From contig CAKKRE010000006.1 in NCBI GenBank assembly GCA_919902505.1, positions 62,001 through 126,000 on the forward strand: 64,000 bases of DNA, read 5' to 3'. Below the pieces are notes generated by a model. It saw only the letters and a program-made list of their open reading frames with translations, did not search any database and was not told the origin of the DNA. The stretch is from Nitrospiraceae bacterium. GTDB taxonomy: Bacteria; Nitrospirota; Nitrospiria; Nitrospirales; Nitrospiraceae. Below are positions 25,517-35,600 of this stretch, piece by piece; the first letter of the stretch is position 1, and every line of letters begins with the position of its first letter. The translations under genes and the position numbers were made by a program.

Positions 25517-26599
25517 TTACGATGCGGCCGGCGGGGCCGGAAGATGCTGCTGGTAGTCGTCCCGGTAGATCTGCAGAGCGGTCAAGAACAGCCCGACGAG
25601 AATCGGCCCCAGGAACAATCCGAGAATCCCGTAGACCGCCAGGCCTCCGAGCACACTGAAGGTCAGGAGCAACACGGGAATCTCCGCGCCCTGCCCGATG
25701 AACAGCGGCTTGAGGATTTGATCGATCGTGGACACGACCCCGATTCCCCAGGCCAGCATGACCAGCCCCTTCCCCACCGTACCGGCCCAGAGGAGATAGA
25801 GGGCCACAGGCCCCCAGATGAGCGCCGTCCCGCCGAACGGGAGCGGAGCCAGGAGAATCGTCAGGGCCATCAACACCATGGGAAACGGCACACCCAGCAC
25901 CGCATAGGCCGCTCCGGCGAGTAGCCCCTGTGCAATGGCCGTCAGCACGATCCCTTTCACCACGGCGCGAATGGTCTGATCCAGGCGAGCCAGGATCTTG
26001 TCCTTGTGCGAGGCTTCCAGCGGGATCAAGGCATACAGCGACGCCAGCCAGTGGCGGCCATCCTTGAAGAAGAAAAACAGGGTAAACATCATGACGAGAA
26101 AGTCGGCGACCAACATAAAAACGTCCCGCACAAGATCGCTCAACTCGCCCACGATGAATCTGCTGAAGGTCTTCGCGCTCGAGAGCACGAATTGTTCGAG
26201 GTCACTCTCCCTCCCGGTGAACCGCTCCAGCCACTCCCTCACCACATGGCCTCCCGGCAGCCCGGACAACCGATCGGGCAGCTGCTGAACGCCTCCTGAG
26301 GCAATCCATTCCCGCACCGCGCGGTCAGCGGATCCGGCCTCCTTCACCAGCATCACACTGAGCACTACCAGCGGTACCACGACCAGGGCCAGCGCAGCCA
26401 ATGTCAGAAGCACCGCCGAATGCGACTCTCGTCCTCCCAACCAGGCGGTGAGCCGGATGTGCAGGGGGAAACAGAGATGCGCCAGGATCACCGCCCAGAG
26501 GACCGGAAACACGAAGGGGCGAAACATCAGCCCCATCTGATACAGCAACGCCAGCAGCACGCCGAAAAAGCAGAGCGCAAAGATCTGTTGTCGATTCAT
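25517..26599 (-). CDS. AI-2E family (PerM/YdiK-like) membrane permease
   Basis: 360 residues. Paired hydrophobic helices at the N-terminus (LCFFGVLLALLYQMG, VLWAVILAHLCFPLHIRL), a soluble middle region, and a C-terminal bundle with PLPFGGTALIWGPVALYL and the terminal FLGPILVGLFLTAL segment are characteristic of the AI-2E/PerM superfamily. Members export signals, ions or are of unknown substrate. Same strand as bactofilin and PBP upstream. Confidence 0.88.
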   Translation of the reverse strand: MNRQQIFALCFFGVLLALLYQMGLMFRPFVFPVLWAVILAHLCFPLHIRLTAWLGGRESHSAVLLTLAALALVVVPLVVLSVMLVKEAGSADRAVREWIASGGVQQLPDRLSGLPGGHVVREWLERFTGRESDLEQFVLSSAKTFSRFIVGELSDLVRDVFMLVADFLVMMFTLFFFFKDGRHWLASLYALIPLEASHKDKILARLDQTIRAVVKGIVLTAIAQGLLAGAAYAVLGVPFPMVLMALTILLAPLPFGGTALIWGPVALYLLWAGTVGKGLVMLAWGIGVVSTIDQILKPLFIGQGAEIPVLLLTFSVLGGLAVYGILGLFLGPILVGLFLTALQIYRDDYQQHLPAPPAAS

Positions 26600-26774
26600 A
26601 GTCGTGAAGAATAACCGCGTTGCAGCCGTTGATAACAGAACCTGCCCGGGATGTCACGCGTCGGTCTGACGACCGCTGTGCCTGAACAGAGGACTGCCGC
26701 CAGGCTGGGAGGTCATGCAGAAGGCCGGAAGGCACACGAAGGTCGCGTGCATGAGGGCGGGAGAAGAAACCCGA

Positions 26775-27215
26775 TCAGGCGTTTTCACCCAGCATGGCGA
26801 CGGCCTTGGGACGCTGCGAGGAAATATCGCGCACATTGCCGGGGAGTTTCTGGGCTTCATCACCCCAGGAAGCGACGCCCATATCCGACATCCCTTGAAA
26901 CTTCGCCCCGTCTTCCATGGAGAAGGCGGGCGCGTGAACTTCGCCGACGAGCAGACCGGTCTTCAGCAATTGGAGCCGTTCCGTCGCCCGCACCGTCGCC
27001 TTGATCTTTCCGCTGCTGATAATGGTCCCGGCTGTGATGGTTCCCTGCACGATGCCGTCTTCGCCGATCACGACGGTCCCCGTGGTGTGAAGATCGCCTT
27101 CCAACCGCCCGTCGATACGGACCGTGCCTTCAACGCGAATCTCGCCTCTGAGCAAGACACCTTTGGCCAACAGGGTGATATTGTCGGTTGCCACAAAGCC
27201 GGACTTCTTCATCAT
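26775..27215 (-). CDS. Bactofilin family cytoskeletal protein
   Basis: 146 residues from the ATG at 27215 (GAAGGAG site; an in-frame start at 27269 lacks one). The DUF583/bactofilin beta-helix core is clear: ITLLAKGVLLRGEIRVEGTV, RIDGRLEGDL, VVIGEDGIVQGTITAG and IKATVRATERLQLLKTG. Bactofilins polymerise without nucleotide and often localise peptidoglycan enzymes. The next upstream gene on this strand is a class A penicillin-binding protein, which fits that role. Confidence 0.92.
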   Translation of the reverse strand: MMKKSGFVATDNITLLAKGVLLRGEIRVEGTVRIDGRLEGDLHTTGTVVIGEDGIVQGTITAGTIISSGKIKATVRATERLQLLKTGLLVGEVHAPAFSMEDGAKFQGMSDMGVASWGDEAQKLPGNVRDISSQRPKAVAMLGENA

Positions 27216-27301
27216 CACGCGCTCCTTCTCCCAGGCAGTGTCCGATGAACTGGAGGACCATCCCAACATGAGCCGAGCCTACACCAGCTTGTGCATCGCA
27301 C

Positions 27302-29596
27302 CTAGGAAAAACCAAAACTGCGCTTGACTCGTTCCCAGAAGCCGCTGCCGTGTACTTCACAGTAGATCGAAGGCTCCGTACCTTCGATAAACAACTCCGC
27401 CGACCGCTGCGGACACTTCGAGGTCGCCAACTGGGCCGACTGGGGATCGATGTCGCGCGTCACCACGGCAGGCGGCATCGCAAACTCGTGCGTCGCAGCC
27501 GGCGAGATCCGGCGCACGAACTCCACCCACATCGGTAACGCGGCCTGGGCCCCGGTCAGATGCAACGCCTCCTCGTCATCGAACCCCACCCACACGCCGA
27601 CCACCACGTCCGGCGTATAGCCGACGAACCAGGCATCGCGATACCCGTCCGTCGTCCCTGTTTTCCCTGCGACATTCCCACGCAGACCCATCGCCTTCGC
27701 CTTGGCCGCGGTGCCGCGCTCGACCACACCCCTGAGCAACGAGGTCATGACATAGGCCGCTTGCGGGGACACCGCTTGATGCCGAGCGGGCGTATGATGC
27801 CAGGCGGGATCCCCTTCCGGAGTCATCACGGCCTGCAACGCCGAGGGAGCCACATAGAGCCCCCCTTGTGCCAGGGCCCCGTAGGCCGAGGTGATCTCCA
27901 ACAGCGAGACGCCGGACGTCCCCAAGGCAATGGACAGATTATCGGCCAGCGGGCTGCGAATCCCCAGCTTCTCTGCCATCTGGAGAATTCGCTTCGTCCC
28001 CACGGCTTGTGCGATCTTCACGGCGGGAATATTCAGCGATTGTTCGATCGCCGTCCGCACGGACACCGTGCCGTGGAACCGATGGTCGTAATTCTGCGGT
28101 GCCCACACCCCGGCCCCCGACTCAAACGTCACCGGTTCATCGACGATCGAGGTCGCCGCCGTAATCGGTTGTCCACCGCTTAATTCGCGGCGAGCCTCCA
28201 ACGCCGCGAGGTACACCAACGGCTTAAACAACGAGCCGGGCTGGCGTTTCGACTGCACGGCCCGGTTATACTGACTGGTGCGATAATCACGACTGCCCAC
28301 CATCGCAAGAATGCCGCCCGTTGCGGGATCGAGCGCCACCAGCGCGGCTTGCACCGGACTACTGTGGCCGGTCAGCGCCGGATAGGCCGCTTCCAGTTTG
28401 CCCAGTTCACTCTCCAGCGTCTGAGTGGCCAGTCGTTGCAACACAGGGTCGAGCGTCGTGTAGGCCCTGACGCCGTCCGGCAAGGGCGCACCGGTCGTCT
28501 CTTCGACCTGCCTGAGGAGATGGTCGACAAAAAAGGGCGCATCGGCCAACGTATCCTGCGGCGGCATCACCCTGACCGGCGTCATCACCGCCTGCTTCCA
28601 CGCGTCGTCGCTCACGAGCCCCTGCTCGTGCAACCGGCCCAGCACCACATCGCGCCGTTGCTTGGCCAGGACCGGATTTCTCAAAGGCGAATAGGTATTC
28701 GGCCCCTTGATCATGCCGACCAGCAGCGCGGTCTCCTCCAAGCTCAATGCATCCACGCGTTTGCCGAAATACCGGTGCGCGGCCTCCCCGACTCCATACA
28801 TCGACACAGACCCGACCTGCCCGAGATAAATCTCGTTCGCGTAACTTTCGAGGATCGCCTGTTTGCGGTATTTCGCCTCCAGGACCAACGCGGCAATCGA
28901 CTCCTTGAGCTTCCGCCCGAACGTGCGTTGCGGAGAATAAAACAGGTTCTTCGCCAACTGCTGCGTGATCGTACTGCCGCCTTGAATGACCGTGCCCCGG
29001 GTGACATTCGTCCAGACCGCGCGGCCCACGGCAATGGGATCGATGCCGGGATGGCTGAAGAATCGCCGGTCTTCGATCGCCAGCAACACATCGAGAAATC
29101 GCGCCGGCAGATCGTCGTACGACACCCATTCCCGCACCTGCCGCGAGGCGCCGCGCAACCCGCTGATCAATTGCGGTTCCAGATAGGCGGGGAATAACTC
29201 ATCTCCCCCCTGAATCGACAGGACCTTCGTCACTCGCCCCTGGTCGAGCACCAAACGGGCCTGCACCGGTCGCAGGTGAAAATCGGCAAACTCGTGCAAG
29301 TAGATATCGATCCCGGCAGGGGCGACACGATACTCGCCGGGGGTGCGCACGGCCGTCTCGACCGCGCGATACCCGAGCCGGTTGAGGCGCTCGATCAGAT
29401 GAGCGGAGGCAATATCCAGATCAGGCTTCAACAGAAACGGGGCGCCGTAGATCAGGCGGGGGGGATGCTCGTCGCCGGCCGGCAACGCCAGACTGGCCGA
29501 GAGGTAGAGCCCGTAGGCCACCGCACTTCCTGCGGCAAGGACCACGACGCCGGCCAATAGCAGAAGCCCCCGCACGATCCAGCGTCTGACGAACAT
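27302..29596 (-). CDS. Class A penicillin-binding protein (PBP1B-like)
   Basis: 764 residues from the ATG at 29596. One N-terminal membrane helix, then a UB2H-like region, a GT51 transglycosylase (IEDRRFFSHPGID with the catalytic Glu, QGGSTITQQLAKN) and a transpeptidase with all three motifs: SLFK (in QPGSLFKPLVY), SLN (in IEQSLNIPAV) and KTG (in AGKTGTTDGY). It polymerises and cross-links peptidoglycan in the periplasm. A short Cys-containing tail follows the transpeptidase domain. Bactofilin lies 86 bp downstream. Confidence 0.95.
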   Translation of the reverse strand: MFVRRWIVRGLLLLAGVVVLAAGSAVAYGLYLSASLALPAGDEHPPRLIYGAPFLLKPDLDIASAHLIERLNRLGYRAVETAVRTPGEYRVAPAGIDIYLHEFADFHLRPVQARLVLDQGRVTKVLSIQGGDELFPAYLEPQLISGLRGASRQVREWVSYDDLPARFLDVLLAIEDRRFFSHPGIDPIAVGRAVWTNVTRGTVIQGGSTITQQLAKNLFYSPQRTFGRKLKESIAALVLEAKYRKQAILESYANEIYLGQVGSVSMYGVGEAAHRYFGKRVDALSLEETALLVGMIKGPNTYSPLRNPVLAKQRRDVVLGRLHEQGLVSDDAWKQAVMTPVRVMPPQDTLADAPFFVDHLLRQVEETTGAPLPDGVRAYTTLDPVLQRLATQTLESELGKLEAAYPALTGHSSPVQAALVALDPATGGILAMVGSRDYRTSQYNRAVQSKRQPGSLFKPLVYLAALEARRELSGGQPITAATSIVDEPVTFESGAGVWAPQNYDHRFHGTVSVRTAIEQSLNIPAVKIAQAVGTKRILQMAEKLGIRSPLADNLSIALGTSGVSLLEITSAYGALAQGGLYVAPSALQAVMTPEGDPAWHHTPARHQAVSPQAAYVMTSLLRGVVERGTAAKAKAMGLRGNVAGKTGTTDGYRDAWFVGYTPDVVVGVWVGFDDEEALHLTGAQAALPMWVEFVRRISPAATHEFAMPPAVVTRDIDPQSAQLATSKCPQRSAELFIEGTEPSIYCEVHGSGFWERVKRSFGFS

Positions 29597-29718
29597 CACC
29601 ACCACGTCCCCATCTGCCGAGCATACGCGATCCGGAGAATGAAATCACATGCGCACTCACCGTCTCCGGACGCCCCGCCGTGCTCTCACGCTTGACAAAG
29701 CTCCGTGCCTTCCCTTAG

Positions 29719-29816
29719 GGAAGGTCTGACTAATTGGAAGAACGAGACAGCGACGAGTTAGATTCCCTGTGTTTTAGGCGCTGACTGATCAAAATTGGGA
29801 ATTAATCAGACCTTCC
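29719..29816. mobile_element. 98-bp IS5-type MITE with TTAG target duplication
   Basis: Terminal inverted repeats GGAAGGTCTGACTAATT / complement of AATTAATCAGACCTTCC flank a 98-bp segment with no gene. Both sides carry TTAG (29715-29718 and 29817-29820). The ends and the target are the same as those of the IS5-family element at 47885-50571, so this is probably its non-autonomous derivative. It sits in the 382-bp intergenic space between the divergent PBP and FadL genes, which is otherwise empty. Confidence 0.9.
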
Positions 29817-29978
29817 TTAGATGAGCGCCACATTGCCGAATTTCTACGCCCTTGCACCTGTCAGGACGCCCGGAATACGCGTCGGCTCTGCGCGTCACAC
29901 CCGTACAACGTTACTCGCACACGCCACGCGCCCGGACAGGCTGATTGCGTTACTGACAGACTCATCCACACGAGGAAC

Positions 29979-31469
29979 ATGACAGTGAGCACTCTACGCC
30001 TTCTTGATGCCGGTGATTCACAGGAACCCTGCCTGCCCGCGACACAGCCAGCGCACCACGAAAGAACTCGACCGCGGCGCCGGTGGAAACGACACAATGC
30101 CCCCTTTCCCCGGATACTCATCGCCTGTTGCGCGCTGATCTCCATGATCACCCTCCTCCCATCGGCAGCCCGGGCGGGAAGTTTTCGCATCTACGATCAC
30201 AGTGCTTCGGCAACCGGCCAGGCGTCGGCATTCACGGCGCAAGCCGACGATGCCTCCGCCGGGTACTATAATCCGGCCGGCATGACACAACTCCGCGGGG
30301 TGCAGTTCTCAGCCGGCACCACGCTCATCGCCGGCGGCTTCTCGTTTCAGAACGGCGCGGGCACCCAGGCCAACGGCGATCTTCGCGGGAGTGTGGCGGT
30401 TCCACCTCCGTCGAACGTCTACATTACGGCCAATCTCAAGGACCTCGGCATCGGCTCCTCCGACAGCACCGCCATCGGCTTGGCGGTCTTCAGTCCGTTC
30501 GGCACCTTGACGCGCTGGCCGGACAGCAGTCCCTTTTCCACGGCGACCACGAAAGCCGCGTTCGAATTGATCGACATTCGCCCCTCCATCGCCTTCCGGC
30601 CGCTACCGGATCTGGCGATCGGGTTGGGAGCGGATATCTACACCTTTTCCGGAGCCTTCGGAGAAGGGCAGGTTGAGCGACAATTTCGCTGGCCCGGCGG
30701 GCTCGGCATCCCGGCCGGCACCGGCATGGAATTAAATGGGCGCGACACGGCCGCAGGCTTCAATGCCAGCCTGCTCTATACCCCGCTGCGCAATGAAGAC
30801 GGACGTCCGCTCGTGAACATCGGCCTCATCTACCGCAGTCAGGCGACGCTGCATCTCGACGGGCAATTGCTCGCCGGCGGCACGCGTGTGGCAGACGCCC
30901 GCACGACCTTTGTGGTCCCGCAGGTTCTCACCGGCGGCATCGCGCTCTGGCCCGTCCGGGATAAAGAACGGGAATGGAAACTGGAATTGGACGTGGACTA
31001 CACCGGCTGGAAATCGGTCCGCAATCTGGATACGACCCTGTCCAACGGTCTCGCCATCGCCACCCCCGCCAACTGGGCCAGCGGCTACACCGTCATGGTC
31101 GGCACGGAATACAAGTGGCTGAACCCCGCACCGCTGCCCGATTGGGACGTCGCCCTACGCGCAGGCTACTGGCATTCCCAGAAGGCGATTCCCGATCAGA
31201 CCTTCAGCCCTGCCATTCCCGACGGCGACAACCATGCCGTCTCCACCGGCTTCGGATTCATGTGCCGGGAACACGGCAAGTTTCTCGGGGTCATCCCCTG
31301 CGGAGGATCGGATAAAGCCCTTAGCCCCAAAGGCCTCGGCATCGATCTGGCCTACCAGGCCATTCTGTACGAAGGCAGAACCGTCGCCGGGAACGTGAAT
31401 CCTACCGTCAACGGAACGTATCGCACGACCTTACATGTGGGCTCCATCAATCTCCGTGTGAATTTTTGA
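29979..31469 (+). CDS. OmpP1/FadL-family outer-membrane transporter
   Basis: 496 residues. An unusually long basic N-region (~45 residues) precedes a hydrophobic signal and cleavage at AARAGS. The mature protein begins GSFRIYDHSASATGQASAFTAQADDASAGYYNPAGM, the FadL signature (NPAG), and continues as a long run of amphipathic beta strands to a C-terminal Phe. It would form an outer-membrane barrel that passes hydrophobic substrates. The ATG at 29979 has a GAGGAA site; a later start inside the signal peptide remains possible. Confidence 0.88.
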   Translation: MTVSTLRLLDAGDSQEPCLPATQPAHHERTRPRRRWKRHNAPFPRILIACCALISMITLLPSAARAGSFRIYDHSASATGQASAFTAQADDASAGYYNPAGMTQLRGVQFSAGTTLIAGGFSFQNGAGTQANGDLRGSVAVPPPSNVYITANLKDLGIGSSDSTAIGLAVFSPFGTLTRWPDSSPFSTATTKAAFELIDIRPSIAFRPLPDLAIGLGADIYTFSGAFGEGQVERQFRWPGGLGIPAGTGMELNGRDTAAGFNASLLYTPLRNEDGRPLVNIGLIYRSQATLHLDGQLLAGGTRVADARTTFVVPQVLTGGIALWPVRDKEREWKLELDVDYTGWKSVRNLDTTLSNGLAIATPANWASGYTVMVGTEYKWLNPAPLPDWDVALRAGYWHSQKAIPDQTFSPAIPDGDNHAVSTGFGFMCREHGKFLGVIPCGGSDKALSPKGLGIDLAYQAILYEGRTVAGNVNPTVNGTYRTTLHVGSINLRVNF

Positions 31470-31497
31470 TGCCCGGCCTTCCAACGATCATGATAGA

Positions 31498-31511
31498 GTA
31501 AGTTTACTTAC
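31498..31511. promoter_or_regulatory. 14-bp palindrome upstream of hybrid kinase gene
   Basis: GTAAGTTTACTTAC is a perfect 6+2+6 inverted repeat, 74 bp before the kinase start and 28 bp after the FadL stop. It is a candidate operator; no factor can be named. Confidence 0.35.
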
Positions 31512-31585
31512 GAGACACGCGCGCATCGTGATCCTGCCATCGGTGCTCTGTGCGCGGTGAACCTGCTTCAGAGCGAGGCCTTCGT

Positions 31586-33946
31586 ATGGATCGCCCATCC
31601 CACACCGATCCGGCCCCGGATCTGCACACCCTACAAGTTCAGGTCTTGTACCGCAATATGCCTACCGGCGTGGTGGCGAGCGCCATCAATGCCGCCGTTC
31701 TCGCGGCGGTGGAATGGTCCGTCGTTCCGCATACGCCCCTGCTCCTCTGGGTCGCCGGTCTGTGGATGGTCGCCGCCGCGCGGGCACTCCTGATTTTCAG
31801 TTATCGGCGAGCGCGGCCAGCTTCCTGGAGCAGCGCAGACTGGCACCGTTGGATGTTGGTGACCACCAGCATGGCGGGATTCGGATGGGGCAGCAGCGTG
31901 TATTTTCTGACGCTGGACATTCCCCTCCCCTATGAATTGGTCCAACTGTTCGTGCTCGGCGGCATGACGGCCGGCGCGGTGTCCGTCCTCTCTGTCTCCT
32001 TTCCTTTGTTTTTGTGGTACGCGGTTCCGTTGACACTTCCGATCCTCGGACACCTCTTTCTCAGCGGACACGAATTCCATATGGTCATGGGAGGCATGGG
32101 CGTCCTGTTTCTCCTGGCCACCATCCACTCGGCCTGGAACTTCAACCGCGTGCTGCTCTCCTCGACGCGCCTGCAACTGGAGAAGGTGGCCCTGGCACAG
32201 TCGCTGACGACCCGCACGGAAGCGGTGGAACGGCTGAATCAGGACATCACCACAGAGATCCACGATCGCCGCGTCATCGAAGAGCAACTACGCACCGCGC
32301 AGACCGATCTGGAACAACGCATCACCGAACGCACGGCCGACCTGGCCCAGGCCAACGCGCGGCTGCAGAATGAAGTCCGGGAACACCGGCGGACGGAAGG
32401 CGCGCGGCTCTCGAGCGAAAAGCGATTCAACTATCTCACGGATAATCTCAACCAGGGCGTGTGGTTTGCGCAGGCGAATCCGCCGCAGGTCCTGTACGTC
32501 AATCCGGCCTTCGAGCGGATCTGGGGATTGCCTGCCGCGCGATTCTATGAAAATCCGAGGCTCTGGCGGAACTTTATCCACCCGGACCACCAACAGGTCG
32601 TCAGCGAGGTCTACGATGCGGAGATTGCGAATCCGACCGGACGCGACCTGCACCTGCTGTATCGGATCGTACGGCCGGACGGGCAGGTCCGATGGATTCA
32701 CGACCGGATGGTCATCCACCATACCGCGACGGGGGAAGTCGATAGTCTGAGCGGGATCACGGAAGACATTACGGAAGCCCGCGAACTGGAAGACCAGTTG
32801 CGGCAGGCCCAAAAAATGGAGGCCGTCGGGCGATTGGCGGGAGGCGTGGCGCACGACTTCAACAATGTGATGACCGTCATCCTCGGCTATAGCGCGGTCC
32901 TGCTCCAGGAACTGAGCCAGAACTCTTCGGCCCGCTACTTCGTGCAGGAAATTCAACGCGCGGGGGAACGCTGTGCGGCATTGACCGGCCAGTTACTGGC
33001 CTTCAGCAGGAAACAAATGCTCCACCCGGTCTCACTGGACCTTCACCGGGTGATTCGTGACCTCATGGCGTTGCTGAAGAGCCTGATCGGTGAACACATC
33101 TCGATCATCCTGCAACTCGACCCTCTTCCGCTCTGGGTCAAAGCCGACGCCGTCCAACTCGAACAGGTCCTGCTTAACCTGGCCGTCAATGCCCGCGACG
33201 CCATGCCGCATGGAGGCACGCTGACCATCGATACCCGTGAGGTTTCCCGGGAAGAGGTCTGGGGAGCGGATCATGACACGCGCACCGCCCGCACCTATGT
33301 GCGTCTGCGGGTGCACGATACGGGAACCGGCATCGACCCGGCCGCGAAGGCCAAAATCTTCGAGCCCTTTTTCACGACCAAACCGCCGGGCCGCGGAACC
33401 GGTCTCGGCCTCTCGACGGTGTATGGCATCGTGCACCAAAGCGGCGGGACCATTACGGTCGAAAGCGCGGTGGGCCAGGGCACCACCATGACCGTGTTTC
33501 TGCCGGAAGTCGTCCCCCCACACACCGCCCTCCCCCCGGTTCAATCTGAACCGGCCCACACGACGGGGACAGAAATCATCCTGCTGGTGGAAGACGAGCC
33601 GGCGGTGCGCCTGCTGACGCAGCATATTCTGCGCACACATGGCTACACCGTGCACGAAGCGGAGGACGGCTTCCAGGCCCTGGATCTGATCCGACGAAAT
33701 GCGCTGCACATCGACCTGCTGCTGACGGATCTCGTGATGCCCGGCATGAACGGCAAAGAGTTGGCCATGCGCCTCCGCAGTCACTTCGCGGAGCTGAAAG
33801 TTCTCTACATGTCCGGGTACAGCGATAACCCGCCCGTCACCGGAGATGAAGCCCAGGGCCACACGACATTTCTGCAAAAGCCCTTCTCGCCCGAGGACTT
33901 GATCCGTATGGTACGCGAGATTCTTCACTCGGTCTCGCCCGCATAA
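31586..33946 (+). CDS. Membrane hybrid histidine kinase (7TM-like sensor-PAS-HisKA-HATPase-REC)
   Basis: 786 residues from the ATG at 31586 (GAGG site; a GTG at 31550 is less likely). The N-terminal ~190 residues hold about six hydrophobic helices resembling MASE-type sensors. A coiled coil, a PAS-PAC region (NYLTDNLNQGVWFAQAN; GEVDSLSGITEDITEA) and the HisKA box GGVAHDFNNVMTV (His near 423) follow, then HATPase motifs and a C-terminal receiver with Asp in LLTDLVMPG near 714. It is closely similar in its kinase and receiver parts to the 5689-8790 kinase, so the two share an ancestor. Confidence 0.92.
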   Translation: MDRPSHTDPAPDLHTLQVQVLYRNMPTGVVASAINAAVLAAVEWSVVPHTPLLLWVAGLWMVAAARALLIFSYRRARPASWSSADWHRWMLVTTSMAGFGWGSSVYFLTLDIPLPYELVQLFVLGGMTAGAVSVLSVSFPLFLWYAVPLTLPILGHLFLSGHEFHMVMGGMGVLFLLATIHSAWNFNRVLLSSTRLQLEKVALAQSLTTRTEAVERLNQDITTEIHDRRVIEEQLRTAQTDLEQRITERTADLAQANARLQNEVREHRRTEGARLSSEKRFNYLTDNLNQGVWFAQANPPQVLYVNPAFERIWGLPAARFYENPRLWRNFIHPDHQQVVSEVYDAEIANPTGRDLHLLYRIVRPDGQVRWIHDRMVIHHTATGEVDSLSGITEDITEARELEDQLRQAQKMEAVGRLAGGVAHDFNNVMTVILGYSAVLLQELSQNSSARYFVQEIQRAGERCAALTGQLLAFSRKQMLHPVSLDLHRVIRDLMALLKSLIGEHISIILQLDPLPLWVKADAVQLEQVLLNLAVNARDAMPHGGTLTIDTREVSREEVWGADHDTRTARTYVRLRVHDTGTGIDPAAKAKIFEPFFTTKPPGRGTGLGLSTVYGIVHQSGGTITVESAVGQGTTMTVFLPEVVPPHTALPPVQSEPAHTTGTEIILLVEDEPAVRLLTQHILRTHGYTVHEAEDGFQALDLIRRNALHIDLLLTDLVMPGMNGKELAMRLRSHFAELKVLYMSGYSDNPPVTGDEAQGHTTFLQKPFSPEDLIRMVREILHSVSPA

Positions 33947-33947
33947 C

Positions 33948-35411
33948 TCATTCCGACGGCGTGGGGAGAGACGGACGACCCGCAGGGCCTTCGAGTCCAG
34001 CCGGATGCTCGATCCATTGCGGCAGCAAAGACCCGGCCACCATCCCCACAACTGCGGCCAGCAGGCCCAGGACCTGCGGCGGCCAGATCTGATCGAGCGT
34101 GACGGTCAGCTCCGATCCACACCAGGTCCCGAGCCCCACAGTGATAGCCAGCACCGCCCCTTGCGTCGTGGCCCTTGGCCAGTACAATCCGGCGAGCAAC
34201 GGCACGAAGGCTGCCACCAACGTGACCTTGTACGCACTCTCGACCATCTTAAAAATACTGGCCTCTGAATTGAGCGCAAACAGCAGGACCGTGGCCGCAA
34301 ATCCGACGAGGACGGTTCGCATCACCCGTAACAGCCCTTGATCGCTGATCGTGGGCACCCAGCCCTTCACGATATTTTCACTGAACGCCACCGACGGCGC
34401 GAGCAGCGTGGCGGACGAGCAACTCATGATGGCGGACAGCAGCGCGCCGAAAAAAATGATCTGCGCCACGATCGGGGTGTGCTGCACGATCAGGCTGGGA
34501 AGGATGAGTTGGGAATCCCGTTCCAATAGCTGCGCCACCTGCGCCGGATCGACCAAGGTGGCCGAATAGGCGAGAAACATCGGCACAAACGCGAAGAAGA
34601 AATAGAGCGTCCCGCCCAGCACCGATCCCCGCACCGCCGTGCGCTCGTCCCGCGCCGATGTGATGCGCTGAAACACATCCTGCTGCGGAATCGAGCCGAG
34701 CATCATCGTGACCCAGGCGCCGAGAAACGGAATCCACGCCTCCATCCGCGCCGGCGGAAAAAAATCCAGTTTGCCCGCCATGGCCGCATGCGTGATCACC
34801 CGTTCCACCCCGCCGGCTAATCCGCTGATCACCGAGCCGATGTAGAGCATGCCGCCCATGATGATGGTGATCTGCACAAAATCAAGAATCGCCACCGAAA
34901 ACATGCCCCCGAACGTGGTGTAGGTCAGGACAATGACCGCTCCCAGCACCATGCCGACCGACTGGCTCATCGCGCCATCCGTCACGACGTTGAAGACCAG
35001 CCCGAGGGCCTTGATCTGGGCCGACACCCAACCGAGGTACGACGCGACGATGCAGAGGGTGCAGAGGACTTCGACCGTGCGATTGTACCGCAGCCGATAA
35101 AAGTCACCGATGGTGAGCAGGTTCAATCGATACAGTCGACGGGCAAATAACAACCCGGCGAGAATCAAACAGAGGCTCGATCCGAAGGGATCGGCCACGA
35201 CCGCTCGCAACCCGTCTTTGACAAAGGTGGCGGAGATGCCGAGCACAGTCTCGGCGCCGAACCAGGTCGCAAACACGGTGGCGGTCACTACCGGCAGGGG
35301 CAGACAGCGCCCCGCAACGGCGAAGTCTTTGGCGTTATGCACGCGGGTCGCCGCGTAGAGCCCGATCCCGACCGAGCAGGCAAGATAGAGAATCACGAAG
35401 GATAGGAGCAT
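33948..35411 (-). CDS. Sodium:solute symporter family (SSS) protein
   Basis: 487 residues from the ATG at 35411; in-frame starts further upstream would add a basic, non-membrane leader. Thirteen or so hydrophobic helices with SSS features: DFAVAGRCLPLPVVTATVFATWFGAETVLG near the start, and SAIMSCSSATLLAPSVAFSENI for the sodium-site region. Solute unknown (family includes proline, pantothenate and carboxylate carriers). Convergent with the hybrid kinase gene, with only 1 bp between stops. Confidence 0.88.
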   Translation of the reverse strand: MLLSFVILYLACSVGIGLYAATRVHNAKDFAVAGRCLPLPVVTATVFATWFGAETVLGISATFVKDGLRAVVADPFGSSLCLILAGLLFARRLYRLNLLTIGDFYRLRYNRTVEVLCTLCIVASYLGWVSAQIKALGLVFNVVTDGAMSQSVGMVLGAVIVLTYTTFGGMFSVAILDFVQITIIMGGMLYIGSVISGLAGGVERVITHAAMAGKLDFFPPARMEAWIPFLGAWVTMMLGSIPQQDVFQRITSARDERTAVRGSVLGGTLYFFFAFVPMFLAYSATLVDPAQVAQLLERDSQLILPSLIVQHTPIVAQIIFFGALLSAIMSCSSATLLAPSVAFSENIVKGWVPTISDQGLLRVMRTVLVGFAATVLLFALNSEASIFKMVESAYKVTLVAAFVPLLAGLYWPRATTQGAVLAITVGLGTWCGSELTVTLDQIWPPQVLGLLAAVVGMVAGSLLPQWIEHPAGLEGPAGRPSLPTPSE

Positions 35412-35600
35412 GGAGTCATTCGCGCGTCGGTGAGACCACACCCATCGGCGGGTGACGAGCGAGGGAGATTGTACCGGCAGGGAAGCGCCTGCGCAATGGC
35501 AGGTGGAACACGGCAGGCGCTCACGCGGTCGGCTACGGGGCGGCCTGCCCATGCGTCATCCCCATGCGCAGGCCGGTCGCGCCGCATCGACAGAACGAAT

